From positions 1 through 51,620 of the IMG/VR virus record IMGVR_UViG_3300021373_001502: a stretch of 51,620 nucleotides of DNA; one strand, 5' to 3'. The notes below the pieces were generated by a model that saw only the letters and a program-made list of their open reading frames with translations, did no database searches and was not told the DNA's origin. Positions 20,905 to 29,640 of the stretch are shown here, in pieces. Source of the stretch: a virus. Within the stretch, counting starts at the first letter, position 1; the number at the start of each line of letters is the position of its first letter. The position numbers and the translations under genes are program-made.

Positions 20905-22776
20905 ATGGCATATCAAATTAATAAAACAGACGGATCGATTGTAGCAACTGTTGCCGATGGTCAGATTGACACTATATCAACTGATATAACTCTTATTGGT
21001 AAAAACTATAGTGGGTTTGGTGAATCACTTAACGAAAACTTTATTAAATTACTTGAGAACTTCTCAAGTATTACACAACCAACACAGCCTGTAAGAGGAC
21101 AGATTTGGTATGATGCATCAGAAGCAAAATTAAAAGTTTATTCAGGAACAGCATTTGTTCCTGTAAGTTCAGCAACTATTGCAGGTATACAACCTGAAAC
21201 ACTCGGTGTTGGCGACTTGTGGTTTAATGACAGTGACAAGCAGTTATATTTTTATGACGGCACTGACACTATTTTATTAGGACCAGATTATTCAGATAGT
21301 CAAGGTGTATCCGGCATACGTGTTACAAGCATACTTGATACATTAAACCAAACTCGTGTTATTACAAGTTTGTATAATAACGGTGTGCTATTAGGAATAT
21401 TTTCAAAAGATACATTTACACCTAAAAATAATATTGAAGGTTATGAAGGAAGTATCATTCCAGGCTTTAATGCAGGAACACTTGCAGGTATTAAATTTGA
21501 CGTTACAACAACAAACTCAGAAAAACTAAACAACGTTGATGCTAGTTTGTATGTTAGAACAGATACAGCAAACAGTTTACAGAATGCTTTACAAATTGAA
21601 AGTGATTTAGGTTTACAGTTTGGTGCTGGTGGACAAGGTGTTATCCAGGTTAGTAATGGTAATGTTCGTATGTCAAACCAGGCTACTGGTAAACAAATTA
21701 TATTTGACGTTAGATCAGATGCTACTACACAGGAAGAAGCAATATCAATTAATCCAGCAACTAGAACAATCAAGTTGTACGAAAATCAACCTACAAGTAC
21801 AGTAGAAATTGATGGTAGCGCAGCAATTGGTGGCGACCTAACTATTAAAGGTAGACTTACAATTAATGATGGTGACATTGCTGTAATTAGAGAAACAGAA
21901 TTAGAAATTGAAGACAAATATATTGTACTAGCACAAACAGGTGATAGTTCAAGTAACACAGATGCTATTGCAGACGGTGGCGGTATTGTTCTTAAAGGAA
22001 CAACAGATCACGTGTTGATGTGGTCAGACTTAGGACTAGGTGGTACAGCAGAGTATCCTGCACTTGCTGCTCAGTCGTGGACAAGTTCAGAAAACTTTAA
22101 CCTTGCAACAGGCAAGGTGTTTATGATTGACGGTATTCCTGTATTATCAGGAAATAGTTTAGGTGCTGGTATTACAAGTATTCCAGGTGTTACAGCCTTT
22201 GGTACACAAAATGTTATCAATGTTGGACCTGGTGTGCCTCCAACAGCACAATTGAAAATTGAAAACACAAGAATTAGTACACTATCAGGTGCACTAGATC
22301 TTGAATTGGAACCACATACTGGAGGAAATGTTGCACTAGTTGGCGCTCCTAAAATTACTGGATTAAGTGATCCTACAATTGCACAGGATGCCTCTACAAA
22401 AGAATATGTAGATAATACTGTTGAAACAAGAACAATTCATTTTAGTATGGACTTGTCAGATGGTAAACCAAATAGTTATATTGCAACAAATGTTCTTGCA
22501 AACTTAGCACCGCCAAGTGAATATAGAGATGGTACTAATGCAAGAATTCTTTGTACGTTGTTGAGTAACTCAACAACAAGTTTAGATATTAATCCGTTGG
22601 TAAACCAATCAACAGCAACATTTAATACTCCGTCAGGTACAGCAGATGCAGTTACTAACGTTTCTGTATCCGCAGCAACAGTTGATGCTCCAAGTGTAAC
22701 AACTACAAGAATTATTAAAGTTTTCCAATTACTTGCGGGTGTTTGGACACACGTATCAGATACGGTATTACCATAA
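20905..22776 (+). CDS. Tail-fibre-like structural protein, paralogue 2
   Basis: A 623-aa protein. Its N-terminal module (GKNYSGFGESLNENFIKLLE, then GQIWYD and GDLWFND) is homologous to those of the genes at 18752, 22795 and 25445. The central part has fibre-like low-complexity beta sequence, including DGSAAIGGDLTIKGRLTIN and an ASTKEYVDN motif often seen in phage fibres shortly before a C-terminal domain. The C-terminal region, after about residue 510, is different from the paralogues and carries no known domain by eye. It starts 15 bases after the previous stop, with a weak purine-rich ribosome site (GAGAGA). Confidence 0.75.
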   Translation: MAYQINKTDGSIVATVADGQIDTISTDITLIGKNYSGFGESLNENFIKLLENFSSITQPTQPVRGQIWYDASEAKLKVYSGTAFVPVSSATIAGIQPETLGVGDLWFNDSDKQLYFYDGTDTILLGPDYSDSQGVSGIRVTSILDTLNQTRVITSLYNNGVLLGIFSKDTFTPKNNIEGYEGSIIPGFNAGTLAGIKFDVTTTNSEKLNNVDASLYVRTDTANSLQNALQIESDLGLQFGAGGQGVIQVSNGNVRMSNQATGKQIIFDVRSDATTQEEAISINPATRTIKLYENQPTSTVEIDGSAAIGGDLTIKGRLTINDGDIAVIRETELEIEDKYIVLAQTGDSSSNTDAIADGGGIVLKGTTDHVLMWSDLGLGGTAEYPALAAQSWTSSENFNLATGKVFMIDGIPVLSGNSLGAGITSIPGVTAFGTQNVINVGPGVPPTAQLKIENTRISTLSGALDLELEPHTGGNVALVGAPKITGLSDPTIAQDASTKEYVDNTVETRTIHFSMDLSDGKPNSYIATNVLANLAPPSEYRDGTNARILCTLLSNSTTSLDINPLVNQSTATFNTPSGTADAVTNVSVSAATVDAPSVTTTRIIKVFQLLAGVWTHVSDTVLP

Positions 22777-22794
22777 GGAGATTAGGAGCGATAG

Positions 22795-25053
22795 ATGGCA
22801 TATACAATTAATAAAAGTGATGGAACAGAGTTAGCAGTATTACAAGACGCAACTGTAGATACTTCAACAAGTATTACTCTTGTTGGTAAAAATTATATCG
22901 GTTACGGTGAAATACAAAATGAAAACTTTTTATTCCTATTAGAAAACTTTGCAAACAATGCCGCACCTAGAACTCCTATCAAAGGACAAATTTGGTTTGA
23001 TACAACAACTAATCAAGCAAAAATTTATGACGGTACTAGATGGGTAGAAGCAGGCACTGCTGCTGTATCAGATGATGCTCCACTTAATTCACCACTAGGT
23101 GCATTATGGTTTAAGACTCCATATAAAACATTACACGTATGGACAGGAACTGAATGGCAGTTAATTGGTCCGCAAGTTGCAGAAGGCTTTGGAAGAACTG
23201 AAGCAGTTTCAGATTCAGTATTTGCAACTAATGACGTTGAATATCCTATTATAAAAGTTTTTGTAAATGATTTAATTATTGGAATTATTGCAAGTAACAC
23301 ATTTACTATTAGATCCGATAATCCTATTGTTGGATTTACTAATATTAGAGCAGGATATAATATAAACAGCAATAATAATTTTGCAGGCGATTTAATTGGT
23401 AATGCAACAACAGCAGATAGATTATCAAATATTAGATTAATTAATGGTACAGGGTTTGATGGTAGTTCAGATATTACTATTACGTCAACAACTACTAATG
23501 CTCTAGTATCAGGACCTTATATTGTAGGAAGTAACTTTGACGGTAGCAATCCTACAACCTGGACAGTTGACGCAACATCATCTAATACTATAGGTAAAAT
23601 TGTTGTTAGAGATAGTGGCGGAGATTTTGCTGCTGGAACAATTACAGCAAACTTAGTTGGTGATGTAACAGGAAATGTAACAGCAGTATCAGGTACTAGT
23701 GCATTTGACACAGTAACAGCAAATCAATTTATTGGTGCGCAACTTACTGGTAATTCATCTACAACAACAAGATTAGTAACACCACGTGATATAAATGGTG
23801 TTGCATTTGATGGTACAGCAGACATTACAGTGCCAGCAGATGCATTTACACTTACAGGCACTGCAATTGCAAATAGTGTTGTAAGTAGTAATTTAGAAAC
23901 AGTAGGAACACTAGTTGATTTAGATGTTGCAAGTAAAATTGAAATTAATAATAAAATTGCAATTAATGCAACTACAGATCCTATTATTACAGCAACAGCA
24001 GAACTTACTTTACAAGTTCAAGATCCAGGCGATAATTTTAGTTTAAAACTTATTAGTAACGATACAGCAGTTACAGACGGTATGGGTCCTTTAGGTGGAC
24101 TTGTTCCTATTACTGACTTAGACGGTGACTTAGGTAAGTCTACTAGACGTTTCAAAAATGCTTATGCAGAAACATTTACAGGAAATTTAACAGGTACAGC
24201 AACTAATGCTACTGCATCTGTAACAGCAGACAACATTGCAGGTGGCACAGCAGGCGGTATTGTTTATCAAAGTGGTGCAGGCACAACTGTGGTTACAGCA
24301 GCAGGTGTACCTGGCCAAACAATTATTTCAAACGGAACAGGTGCTCCTTATTGGGGTTCACCAAGTTTCCAACCATTAACATTTGGTAACTACTTAGACG
24401 GCAATGGCAGAACAGAATATCCAGGTGCATATGCTGTTACACTTGATGTTGATGCAGACACTGCAAACACAGCAAACAAAGTTGTTGCAAGAGACGCTAG
24501 TGGTAATTTTAGTGCAGGAACAATTACTGCTTCATTAAATGGTAATGCAAGTACAGCATCAACTGCTGCGGCATTATCAGGCAGCAGAACAATTAATGGC
24601 ACAGTGTTTGACAACACAGGTAATATTACTATTACAGCAGAAGATCCTAATTCAGTTGATAGAGCAGGTGACACAATGTCAGGCTTTTTATCACTACACG
24701 CTGACCCTACAGCAAACTTACACGCTGCAACAAAACGTTATGTTGATAATGTAGCACAAAGTTATACATTTGTTTACAAAGACCAACAGACAGTAGGAAG
24801 TTATACAAATCAAGTAGGCAGTTTTAACAACAGTCACAACTTCTTTGATGTTTATCCGCCTAGCGGAAAGACAATGAGTAACCTTACAGCATTTATTGCA
24901 AGTATTGGTAAGATTCATTATGCAGGAGGAGTTGACGGAAATGACAGCATACGCTGTGAATGGGATATTAGATCAGATAGAATCCGTGTTTGGGTACAAG
25001 GTACTGAGCAACGTGCTAAACCTAAAGGCAACTATTTGGCAGTTTGGAGTTAA
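22795..25053 (+). CDS. Tail-fibre-like structural protein, paralogue 3
   Basis: A 752-aa fibre-like protein. The N-terminal attachment-type module (GKNYIGYGEIQNENFLFLLE, then GQIWFDTT and GALWFKT) is shared with its neighbours. The middle contains several T/G-N-A-T/S repeats such as GNLTGTATNATA and FDGTADITVPAD, typical of repetitive fibre shafts. HAATKRYVDN precedes a distinct C-terminal domain of about 100 residues (YTFVYKDQQTVGSYTNQVGS onward, to the end) that contains a CEWDIRSDRIRVW strand pattern. A clear AAGGAG/AGGAG ribosome site lies upstream. The following small gene starts three bases after its stop, suggesting that a fibre and its assembly factor are paired. Confidence 0.75.
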   Translation: MAYTINKSDGTELAVLQDATVDTSTSITLVGKNYIGYGEIQNENFLFLLENFANNAAPRTPIKGQIWFDTTTNQAKIYDGTRWVEAGTAAVSDDAPLNSPLGALWFKTPYKTLHVWTGTEWQLIGPQVAEGFGRTEAVSDSVFATNDVEYPIIKVFVNDLIIGIIASNTFTIRSDNPIVGFTNIRAGYNINSNNNFAGDLIGNATTADRLSNIRLINGTGFDGSSDITITSTTTNALVSGPYIVGSNFDGSNPTTWTVDATSSNTIGKIVVRDSGGDFAAGTITANLVGDVTGNVTAVSGTSAFDTVTANQFIGAQLTGNSSTTTRLVTPRDINGVAFDGTADITVPADAFTLTGTAIANSVVSSNLETVGTLVDLDVASKIEINNKIAINATTDPIITATAELTLQVQDPGDNFSLKLISNDTAVTDGMGPLGGLVPITDLDGDLGKSTRRFKNAYAETFTGNLTGTATNATASVTADNIAGGTAGGIVYQSGAGTTVVTAAGVPGQTIISNGTGAPYWGSPSFQPLTFGNYLDGNGRTEYPGAYAVTLDVDADTANTANKVVARDASGNFSAGTITASLNGNASTASTAAALSGSRTINGTVFDNTGNITITAEDPNSVDRAGDTMSGFLSLHADPTANLHAATKRYVDNVAQSYTFVYKDQQTVGSYTNQVGSFNNSHNFFDVYPPSGKTMSNLTAFIASIGKIHYAGGVDGNDSIRCEWDIRSDRIRVWVQGTEQRAKPKGNYLAVWS

Positions 25054-25055
25054 TT

Positions 25056-25418
25056 ATGGCAGGATATGTATGTATAGAAAATAATAACGTAACAGCGTTA
25101 CTAGATTACGAGCCAAATGCTCCTACAACAGTACGTGTTGTTACAATTACAGACGCACAATACGACCAACTACGTGCAGGAACACACGTTTTTAATACTA
25201 GTAATGACAGTATTACTCCTGTATCTGCAGAAGCACAAGCAGAAGAAGCACAAGCAGAAGCAAATGGTTTAGAGCGTGAATTTTTAAATAACACTGATTG
25301 GAAGGTATTAAGACACATTAGAGAGCAGCATTTAGGACTGACAACTACGCTTACTGCTGAAGAATATACTGCTCTAGAGCAACAGCGCCAAGATGCGTCA
25401 GATAGAATAATTGAATAA
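25056..25418 (+). CDS. Small tail-fibre-assembly-like protein
   Basis: A 120-aa protein that starts three bases after the fibre gene. The ATG at 25056 is preceded by GGAG, while the longer frame would need a TTG inside the fibre gene. The C-terminus holds the pattern NNTDWKVLRHIREQHLG, then LTAEEYTALEQQRQDAS. This looks like phage tail-assembly chaperones (Tfa/APC-like), which carry a D-W-x-x-x-R signature followed by a Tyr/Arg-rich helix. The middle is an Ala/Glu/Gln-rich helix (AEAQAEEAQAEANG). The probable job is folding or trimerisation of an adjacent fibre. The family call is by motif and position only. Confidence 0.5.
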   Translation: MAGYVCIENNNVTALLDYEPNAPTTVRVVTITDAQYDQLRAGTHVFNTSNDSITPVSAEAQAEEAQAEANGLEREFLNNTDWKVLRHIREQHLGLTTTLTAEEYTALEQQRQDASDRIIE

Positions 25419-25421
25419 ATA
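25414..25421 (+). promoter_or_regulatory. Candidate T4-type late promoter AATAAATA
   Basis: AATAAATA in the context TGAATAAATACAGT, which includes the stop codon of the preceding gene and lies 23 bases before the ATG at 25445. The context is identical, but for one base, to that at 18072-18085. Confidence 0.45.
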
Positions 25422-25444
25422 CAGTAGTAAACTAGGAAAACAAT

Positions 25445-27226
25445 ATGGCTTATCAAGTAGACAAATTTAATGGACAGTTTTTAACTTCCGTAGAAGACGG
25501 TACAATTGACACAACTACAGATTTACGATTTGTAGGTAAAAACTATGCTGGCTATGGTGAAGTTCAGAACGAAAACTTCCTACATTTACTTGAAAACTTT
25601 GCAAATACTACACAACCACCTAAAGCAATTAAAGGTCAATTATGGTTTGATAGTGCTAACGCAAAATTAAAGTTTTACGATGGCGGTAAATGGAAAGCAG
25701 CAGGCGGCGCTGAAGTAAGTGCAACTGCACCTTCTGGACTTGCAACAGGTGATTTTTGGTGGGATTCATCTGCTAAACAGTTATACGCTTGGTCAGGATC
25801 GGAATTTATTCTAGTAGGACCTGAAGCATCACCAGACTTAGGAACAAGTGGTGTTGTAGCACAGGTAGTTAAAGACACAGGTAATACTAACCACAGCATT
25901 TTAAGAATTACTGCTGGCGGTAAAGTAATGGCGATTGTATCGCAAACAGAATTTACACTTAATACTTCTGTAAATCCAATTGATGGATTTACTTTAGTAA
26001 AGAAAGGCTTGACACTTGTAAACACTAATTCAACAGGAATTACATCAAGCGATCATTATTATTGGGGAACAAGTAGTTCTGCTTTAGGTTTAGTTATTGA
26101 TGGTTCGTTTATACAAGCATCAGAATTTTTAAGAGGCGACAATGTTACTTTTGAAAATTTAATTAGTTTCTTAGATGACGGTATTAAGATTGGTGATCAA
26201 AGTGATCTTAAGGTATTCATTGAAAACGAAAACCAGATTAGAGTTGTATCACAGTTAGGTAACCCAATTAACTTTAGAATTGTTGAAGATGGTTTAACAA
26301 ATAGAGAAGTAGCAAATATTAATGTTGATGGAATATACCCAGGTGATGATAATGTATATGACTTAGGTAGAGCATCTAACAAATGGAAAGAAGCATATAT
26401 TGTTGATACATTCGGTAACTTAACTGGTAATGTAACTGGTAACGTTACAGGTAACGTTAATGGTAGCGTAATTAGTACAGACGGAAGTAACGCTATTTTA
26501 ATTAATGGTGCTACAAAACAAATTGGTTATGCAGGCGCTAACATTTTAGGTACACTAGTAGGTAACGTACAAGGTTCACTTACAGGTACTGCTACAAATG
26601 CAAGTGCATTAAACAGTATTCAACCTTCTACAAGTATTCCAGGTGCAGGAACAAGTATTCCTGTAAGAGATGCAAGTGGTGATATTTACGCAAACACTTT
26701 CCGTGGTACTGCTGAAAAAGCAGACAGAATTAAAATTGATGATAGTGCAACTGATAGTGATCCTAACTACAAAACAGCAAAAACTACTGCAACAGCAAAT
26801 ACAATTACTGCTAGAGATGGTTCAGGAAACATACTTGCAAACTTATTCCAAGGAACTGCAACAGCAGCACGTTATGCTGACTTAGCAGAAAAATATTTAA
26901 CAGATGCAGAATACGAAGTTGGCACTGTAGTAGCAGTAGGCGGCACAGCCGAAGTTACAAAATGCCAAGAAGGTAATAGAGCATTAGGTGTTATATCTGA
27001 AAGCCCCGCTTTTATGATGAATACCATCTTAGAAGGCGGACAATTTATTGCACTGAAAGGTAGAGTACCAGTTAAAATTTCAGGCAGCGTTAGCAAAGGC
27101 GACAGACTAGTTGCTGCGGCAGACGGCACTGCTAAAGTATCAGCAGAAGCAAATGCTGACGTATTTGCAATAGCACTTGAAGCATCTACAGATGGTGTTG
27201 ATTATATTGAAGCGGTGGTTCTTTAA
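25445..27226 (+). CDS. Tail-fibre-like structural protein, paralogue 4
   Basis: A 593-aa fibre-like protein with the shared N-terminal module (GKNYAGYGEVQNENFLHLLE, then GQLWFD and GDFWWDS). Around residues 325-345 it has tandem GNxTGN repeats (GNLTGNVTGNVTGNVNGS), followed by further repeated segments ending in ARDGSGNILANLFQGTATAA. The last 115 residues, from about 477 (ARYADLAEKYLTDAEYEVG), form a compact domain seen at the C-terminus of several marine phage fibres, with VGTVVAVGG, GGQFIALKGRVPVKI and GDRLVAAADG. The next gene overlaps its stop by one base. Confidence 0.75.
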   Translation: MAYQVDKFNGQFLTSVEDGTIDTTTDLRFVGKNYAGYGEVQNENFLHLLENFANTTQPPKAIKGQLWFDSANAKLKFYDGGKWKAAGGAEVSATAPSGLATGDFWWDSSAKQLYAWSGSEFILVGPEASPDLGTSGVVAQVVKDTGNTNHSILRITAGGKVMAIVSQTEFTLNTSVNPIDGFTLVKKGLTLVNTNSTGITSSDHYYWGTSSSALGLVIDGSFIQASEFLRGDNVTFENLISFLDDGIKIGDQSDLKVFIENENQIRVVSQLGNPINFRIVEDGLTNREVANINVDGIYPGDDNVYDLGRASNKWKEAYIVDTFGNLTGNVTGNVTGNVNGSVISTDGSNAILINGATKQIGYAGANILGTLVGNVQGSLTGTATNASALNSIQPSTSIPGAGTSIPVRDASGDIYANTFRGTAEKADRIKIDDSATDSDPNYKTAKTTATANTITARDGSGNILANLFQGTATAARYADLAEKYLTDAEYEVGTVVAVGGTAEVTKCQEGNRALGVISESPAFMMNTILEGGQFIALKGRVPVKISGSVSKGDRLVAAADGTAKVSAEANADVFAIALEASTDGVDYIEAVVL

Positions 27227-28152
27227 TGCCAGTATCATCCGGAAACCAAATACTTGCAACTGATTTTAACGATCTAAGTTCTCTAATCACTACTACATTA
27301 GGAACTGGTGCAGGCCAATATGGATACGGACAAGCAATTGTAAGCGGAACTGTTACCGCAGGTCAAAGAATTGAAAAGCAAGAGTTTGATAAGTTAAGAT
27401 TCGACTTAATGAGTGTGCTTATACATCAGACAGGTGTTTTACCTAGTCCAGTATTTGCACAAGTTACTAATCCTATCCTTGCTACAGCATCTGAACCTTT
27501 TCAAAGTTATACGAATTTAATACAAGCAGCAAGATCAGATCGATTTGTTGTTTCGCAAAAGAACCAATCAGTAGTAAGCATTGATACAAAAACTTGTAAC
27601 ACGTGGAGTGGTTTAGCATTTACAGAATTAGAAATGACGTTTACAACTGCTGATGATGCTAGATTCTTTTGGAACTCAGGTAGCAGAATAAGAATAGATA
27701 CAAACTTGAGAGCAGGTTATCCTTCAACACAACAAAACAATGACTGGAACACAATACTTGATGCTTCAGAAAATATTGAATTTGGTGCAAATGCACAGAC
27801 TACAGGTCCAGGTGGCGGCGTACCAATTAATGTATATGATTTAACAAACGCATATCAAACTTTTTATGAGTACACTTCATCAGCACCATATGCTGCAAAC
27901 AGATACAAATTATCAGCAAAATGTAATCAACCATCAAACTTAACAGGTGTAGCAAATGTGTTTACACTTAAAATAGAATTAATTGATGATTATACTGATG
28001 ATCCACAACCAGGACCACTACCAGATGACGAAGTATTTGGAGTTGAAGTAGAATGTCAACACGTTAAAGTAAGTGGTGTATTACAACCTGATGGTGATCC
28101 TTGGATTTTACCTACGCCAACTTTTAATATGTCGAACATTACAGCGACTTAA
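27226..28152 (+). CDS. Virion structural protein, first of a paralogous pair
   Basis: A 308-aa protein with no enzyme motif. The N-terminal part has YGYGQAIVSGTVTAGQRIEK and an LRFDLMSVLIHQTG segment that align with YLGYGQPVLSSQVSTSN and LRYDIWNAWNHLN of the next gene. The centre of both has an ARFFWNSGSRIRI / RHFFNSGSSIDI strand followed by a Trp-containing QNNDWNTILDA / QNTSWTSILNS segment. They are therefore tandem duplicates. Position after the fibres and before the glycosyltransferase cassette suggests a tail or fibre-associated component. The start overlaps the preceding stop (TAATG). Confidence 0.65.
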   Translation: MPVSSGNQILATDFNDLSSLITTTLGTGAGQYGYGQAIVSGTVTAGQRIEKQEFDKLRFDLMSVLIHQTGVLPSPVFAQVTNPILATASEPFQSYTNLIQAARSDRFVVSQKNQSVVSIDTKTCNTWSGLAFTELEMTFTTADDARFFWNSGSRIRIDTNLRAGYPSTQQNNDWNTILDASENIEFGANAQTTGPGGGVPINVYDLTNAYQTFYEYTSSAPYAANRYKLSAKCNQPSNLTGVANVFTLKIELIDDYTDDPQPGPLPDDEVFGVEVECQHVKVSGVLQPDGDPWILPTPTFNMSNITAT

Positions 28153-28172
28153 ATAGTGTAAGAGGTAAATGA

Positions 28173-29216
28173 ATGCCAGCAACACACGACTTAATAGATC
28201 CGGATTATTATAATGATATGCAACTTAAGATACAGCGTGTCTTGGGTGATGGTATCACTGATGGTTTTGGATATCTTGGTTATGGACAACCTGTCTTAAG
28301 TTCGCAAGTAAGCACAAGTAATAAAGTTACTGTAGAACAATACAGCAATCTAAGATATGATATTTGGAATGCCTGGAATCATTTAAACAATGCTCTTCCA
28401 AGTGGTTCGAATGAAGTCAATATGCTTGAAGTTACAGAGCGTAAAAAAATTAGATATCAAGCACCTGCATCAGGCGGCCCTTCAATGCCAGTTGATAAAT
28501 GGGGTGCATTTGTAAACAGCATTTACTCAAATGCAAGAAATTTAGCAGTAGCAGGACAGAGAAGAACTGTTAACCACGGCTCATCATCACTTACTTGGCC
28601 AAATGCAACATATGGAGATAACTGGAGCGATTCAGTAATTTGTAGTGTATTTGTTTTGTTTAGTAGTTTAGATGATTCAAGACATTTCTTTAACAGCGGT
28701 AGTAGCATTGATATTACTTCAACACGTACAGGCGGATCAGTAACAAATCAAAACACAAGTTGGACAAGTATACTGAATAGTGCAGGTACACAAAAATTTA
28801 GTGGCAATCATCCTGCCACAGGATCAGGACCTACATTTACAGGCGGAAACTTTTACAAGTGTACAAGTACTTTTCAACAACCATATGTTGACGTAGTAGG
28901 TAGCAGTCCATATAGTCTAAATAGATATAGAATATTTGCAAGAACACCTAACCAAGCAAACCCACATCTTACAGGCGCAGACACGATTGAGTTCCGTGTT
29001 GAATTCATAGATGATCACGAGGAACAAGGTGGTCCACCAGCAGTAGGTCCATCAAACCCAGGTGATGGCGGTTTTGGTCCTGACGTTGTAGACGGACAAA
29101 TCACGGTTACTGTACAAACAACTGAAGCAACTGGTACTTTACAGCCAGGCGGAGCAGGGTCATTTGATATTGCTACACCTATTGTAAACATTGGTCAAGT
29201 TGTAGAAGTTAGTTAA
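28173..29216 (+). CDS. Virion structural protein, second of a paralogous pair
   Basis: A 347-aa paralogue of the preceding protein, sharing the GYGQP N-terminal motif, the FFNSGSSIDI strand and the SPYSLNRYRI / APYAANRYKL segment. The C-terminus is richer in Gly and Pro (GGPPAVGPSNPGDGGFGPD) and ends in a short beta-like segment. An AAGAGGT ribosome site sits just before the ATG. It is the last gene of the structural block, and is followed by a 76-base gap with a candidate late promoter. Confidence 0.65.
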   Translation: MPATHDLIDPDYYNDMQLKIQRVLGDGITDGFGYLGYGQPVLSSQVSTSNKVTVEQYSNLRYDIWNAWNHLNNALPSGSNEVNMLEVTERKKIRYQAPASGGPSMPVDKWGAFVNSIYSNARNLAVAGQRRTVNHGSSSLTWPNATYGDNWSDSVICSVFVLFSSLDDSRHFFNSGSSIDITSTRTGGSVTNQNTSWTSILNSAGTQKFSGNHPATGSGPTFTGGNFYKCTSTFQQPYVDVVGSSPYSLNRYRIFARTPNQANPHLTGADTIEFRVEFIDDHEEQGGPPAVGPSNPGDGGFGPDVVDGQITVTVQTTEATGTLQPGGAGSFDIATPIVNIGQVVEVS

Positions 29217-29249
29217 AAAATCCACTACCACAAATAGCACTTAGGCTCT

Positions 29250-29279
29250 TAATGTACCAATAAATATATGCGTACATTA
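29250..29279 (+). promoter_or_regulatory. Inverted repeat enclosing a candidate late promoter
   Basis: A perfect 8-base inverted repeat (TAATGTAC at 29250-29257 and GTACATTA at 29272-29279) encloses CAATAAATATATGC. The loop holds AATAAATA (29259-29266), the same core as the candidate late promoters at 18074 and 25414. It lies in the only gap of more than 50 bases between 18 and 40 kb and immediately precedes the AAAGGAG ribosome site of the first gene of the cassette. It may be a promoter with an operator-like palindrome, or a 5' hairpin. Confidence 0.5.
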
Positions 29280-29292
29280 TAAAGGAGTTATT

Positions 29293-29640
29293 ATGCAAAA
29301 TGAATATAAAGATGCTTTAGAATTCTCAAAGTATCGTCAAACACTTTCTGTTCAACGCAAAACACTTAAAGAAAAAATTGAAGCCAGACTTACATATGGT
29401 AAAAATGGTGGAATCTTTAAGATTGATAGAGATTTGTTAAACTTTGTCGAAATGTTAATTTACAAAGACAGATCAGAAAATGCTGTAATTTTAGATGTAA
29501 ATGAAAATCCAATTTTAGTTGAAAACTTAGTTGAATTTAGAGATGAAATTTTCGATAGGTATTTTAGTGCAACTTTTGAATATCACGAAGAATATCAAAA
29601 AATTAAGAAAAGTAGATCAGTAGAGACATTAGTATCGTGA
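29293..29640 (+). CDS. Conserved small phage protein of unknown function
   Basis: A 115-aa charged protein with no recognised enzyme motif. It is rich in Lys, Glu and Arg and probably helical at both ends. The middle holds GGIFKIDRDLLNFVEMLI and then ILDVNENPILVENLVEFRDE, a pattern I associate with hypothetical proteins of marine T4-like phages. A good AAAGGAG ribosome site precedes the ATG. Its stop overlaps the GTG of the next gene (GTGA), so it heads the cassette operon. Function unknown. Confidence 0.6.
   Translation: MQNEYKDALEFSKYRQTLSVQRKTLKEKIEARLTYGKNGGIFKIDRDLLNFVEMLIYKDRSENAVILDVNENPILVENLVEFRDEIFDRYFSATFEYHEEYQKIKKSRSVETLVS

Noticed and set aside
24539-24754. Gln/Leu-rich plus-strand frame inside a fibre gene
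   Set aside because: Alternative frame of a Thr/Ala/Asn-rich repeat region; typical shadow.
26418-26465. CRISPR-like or short tandem repeats (GGTAAYGTWAC)
   Set aside because: They encode an in-frame GNVTGN protein repeat in a fibre, with no spacers.
29217-29292. tRNA gene or terminator between the structural block and the cassette
   Set aside because: No cloverleaf and no GC stem with a T-run; only the promoter-like inverted repeat is present.
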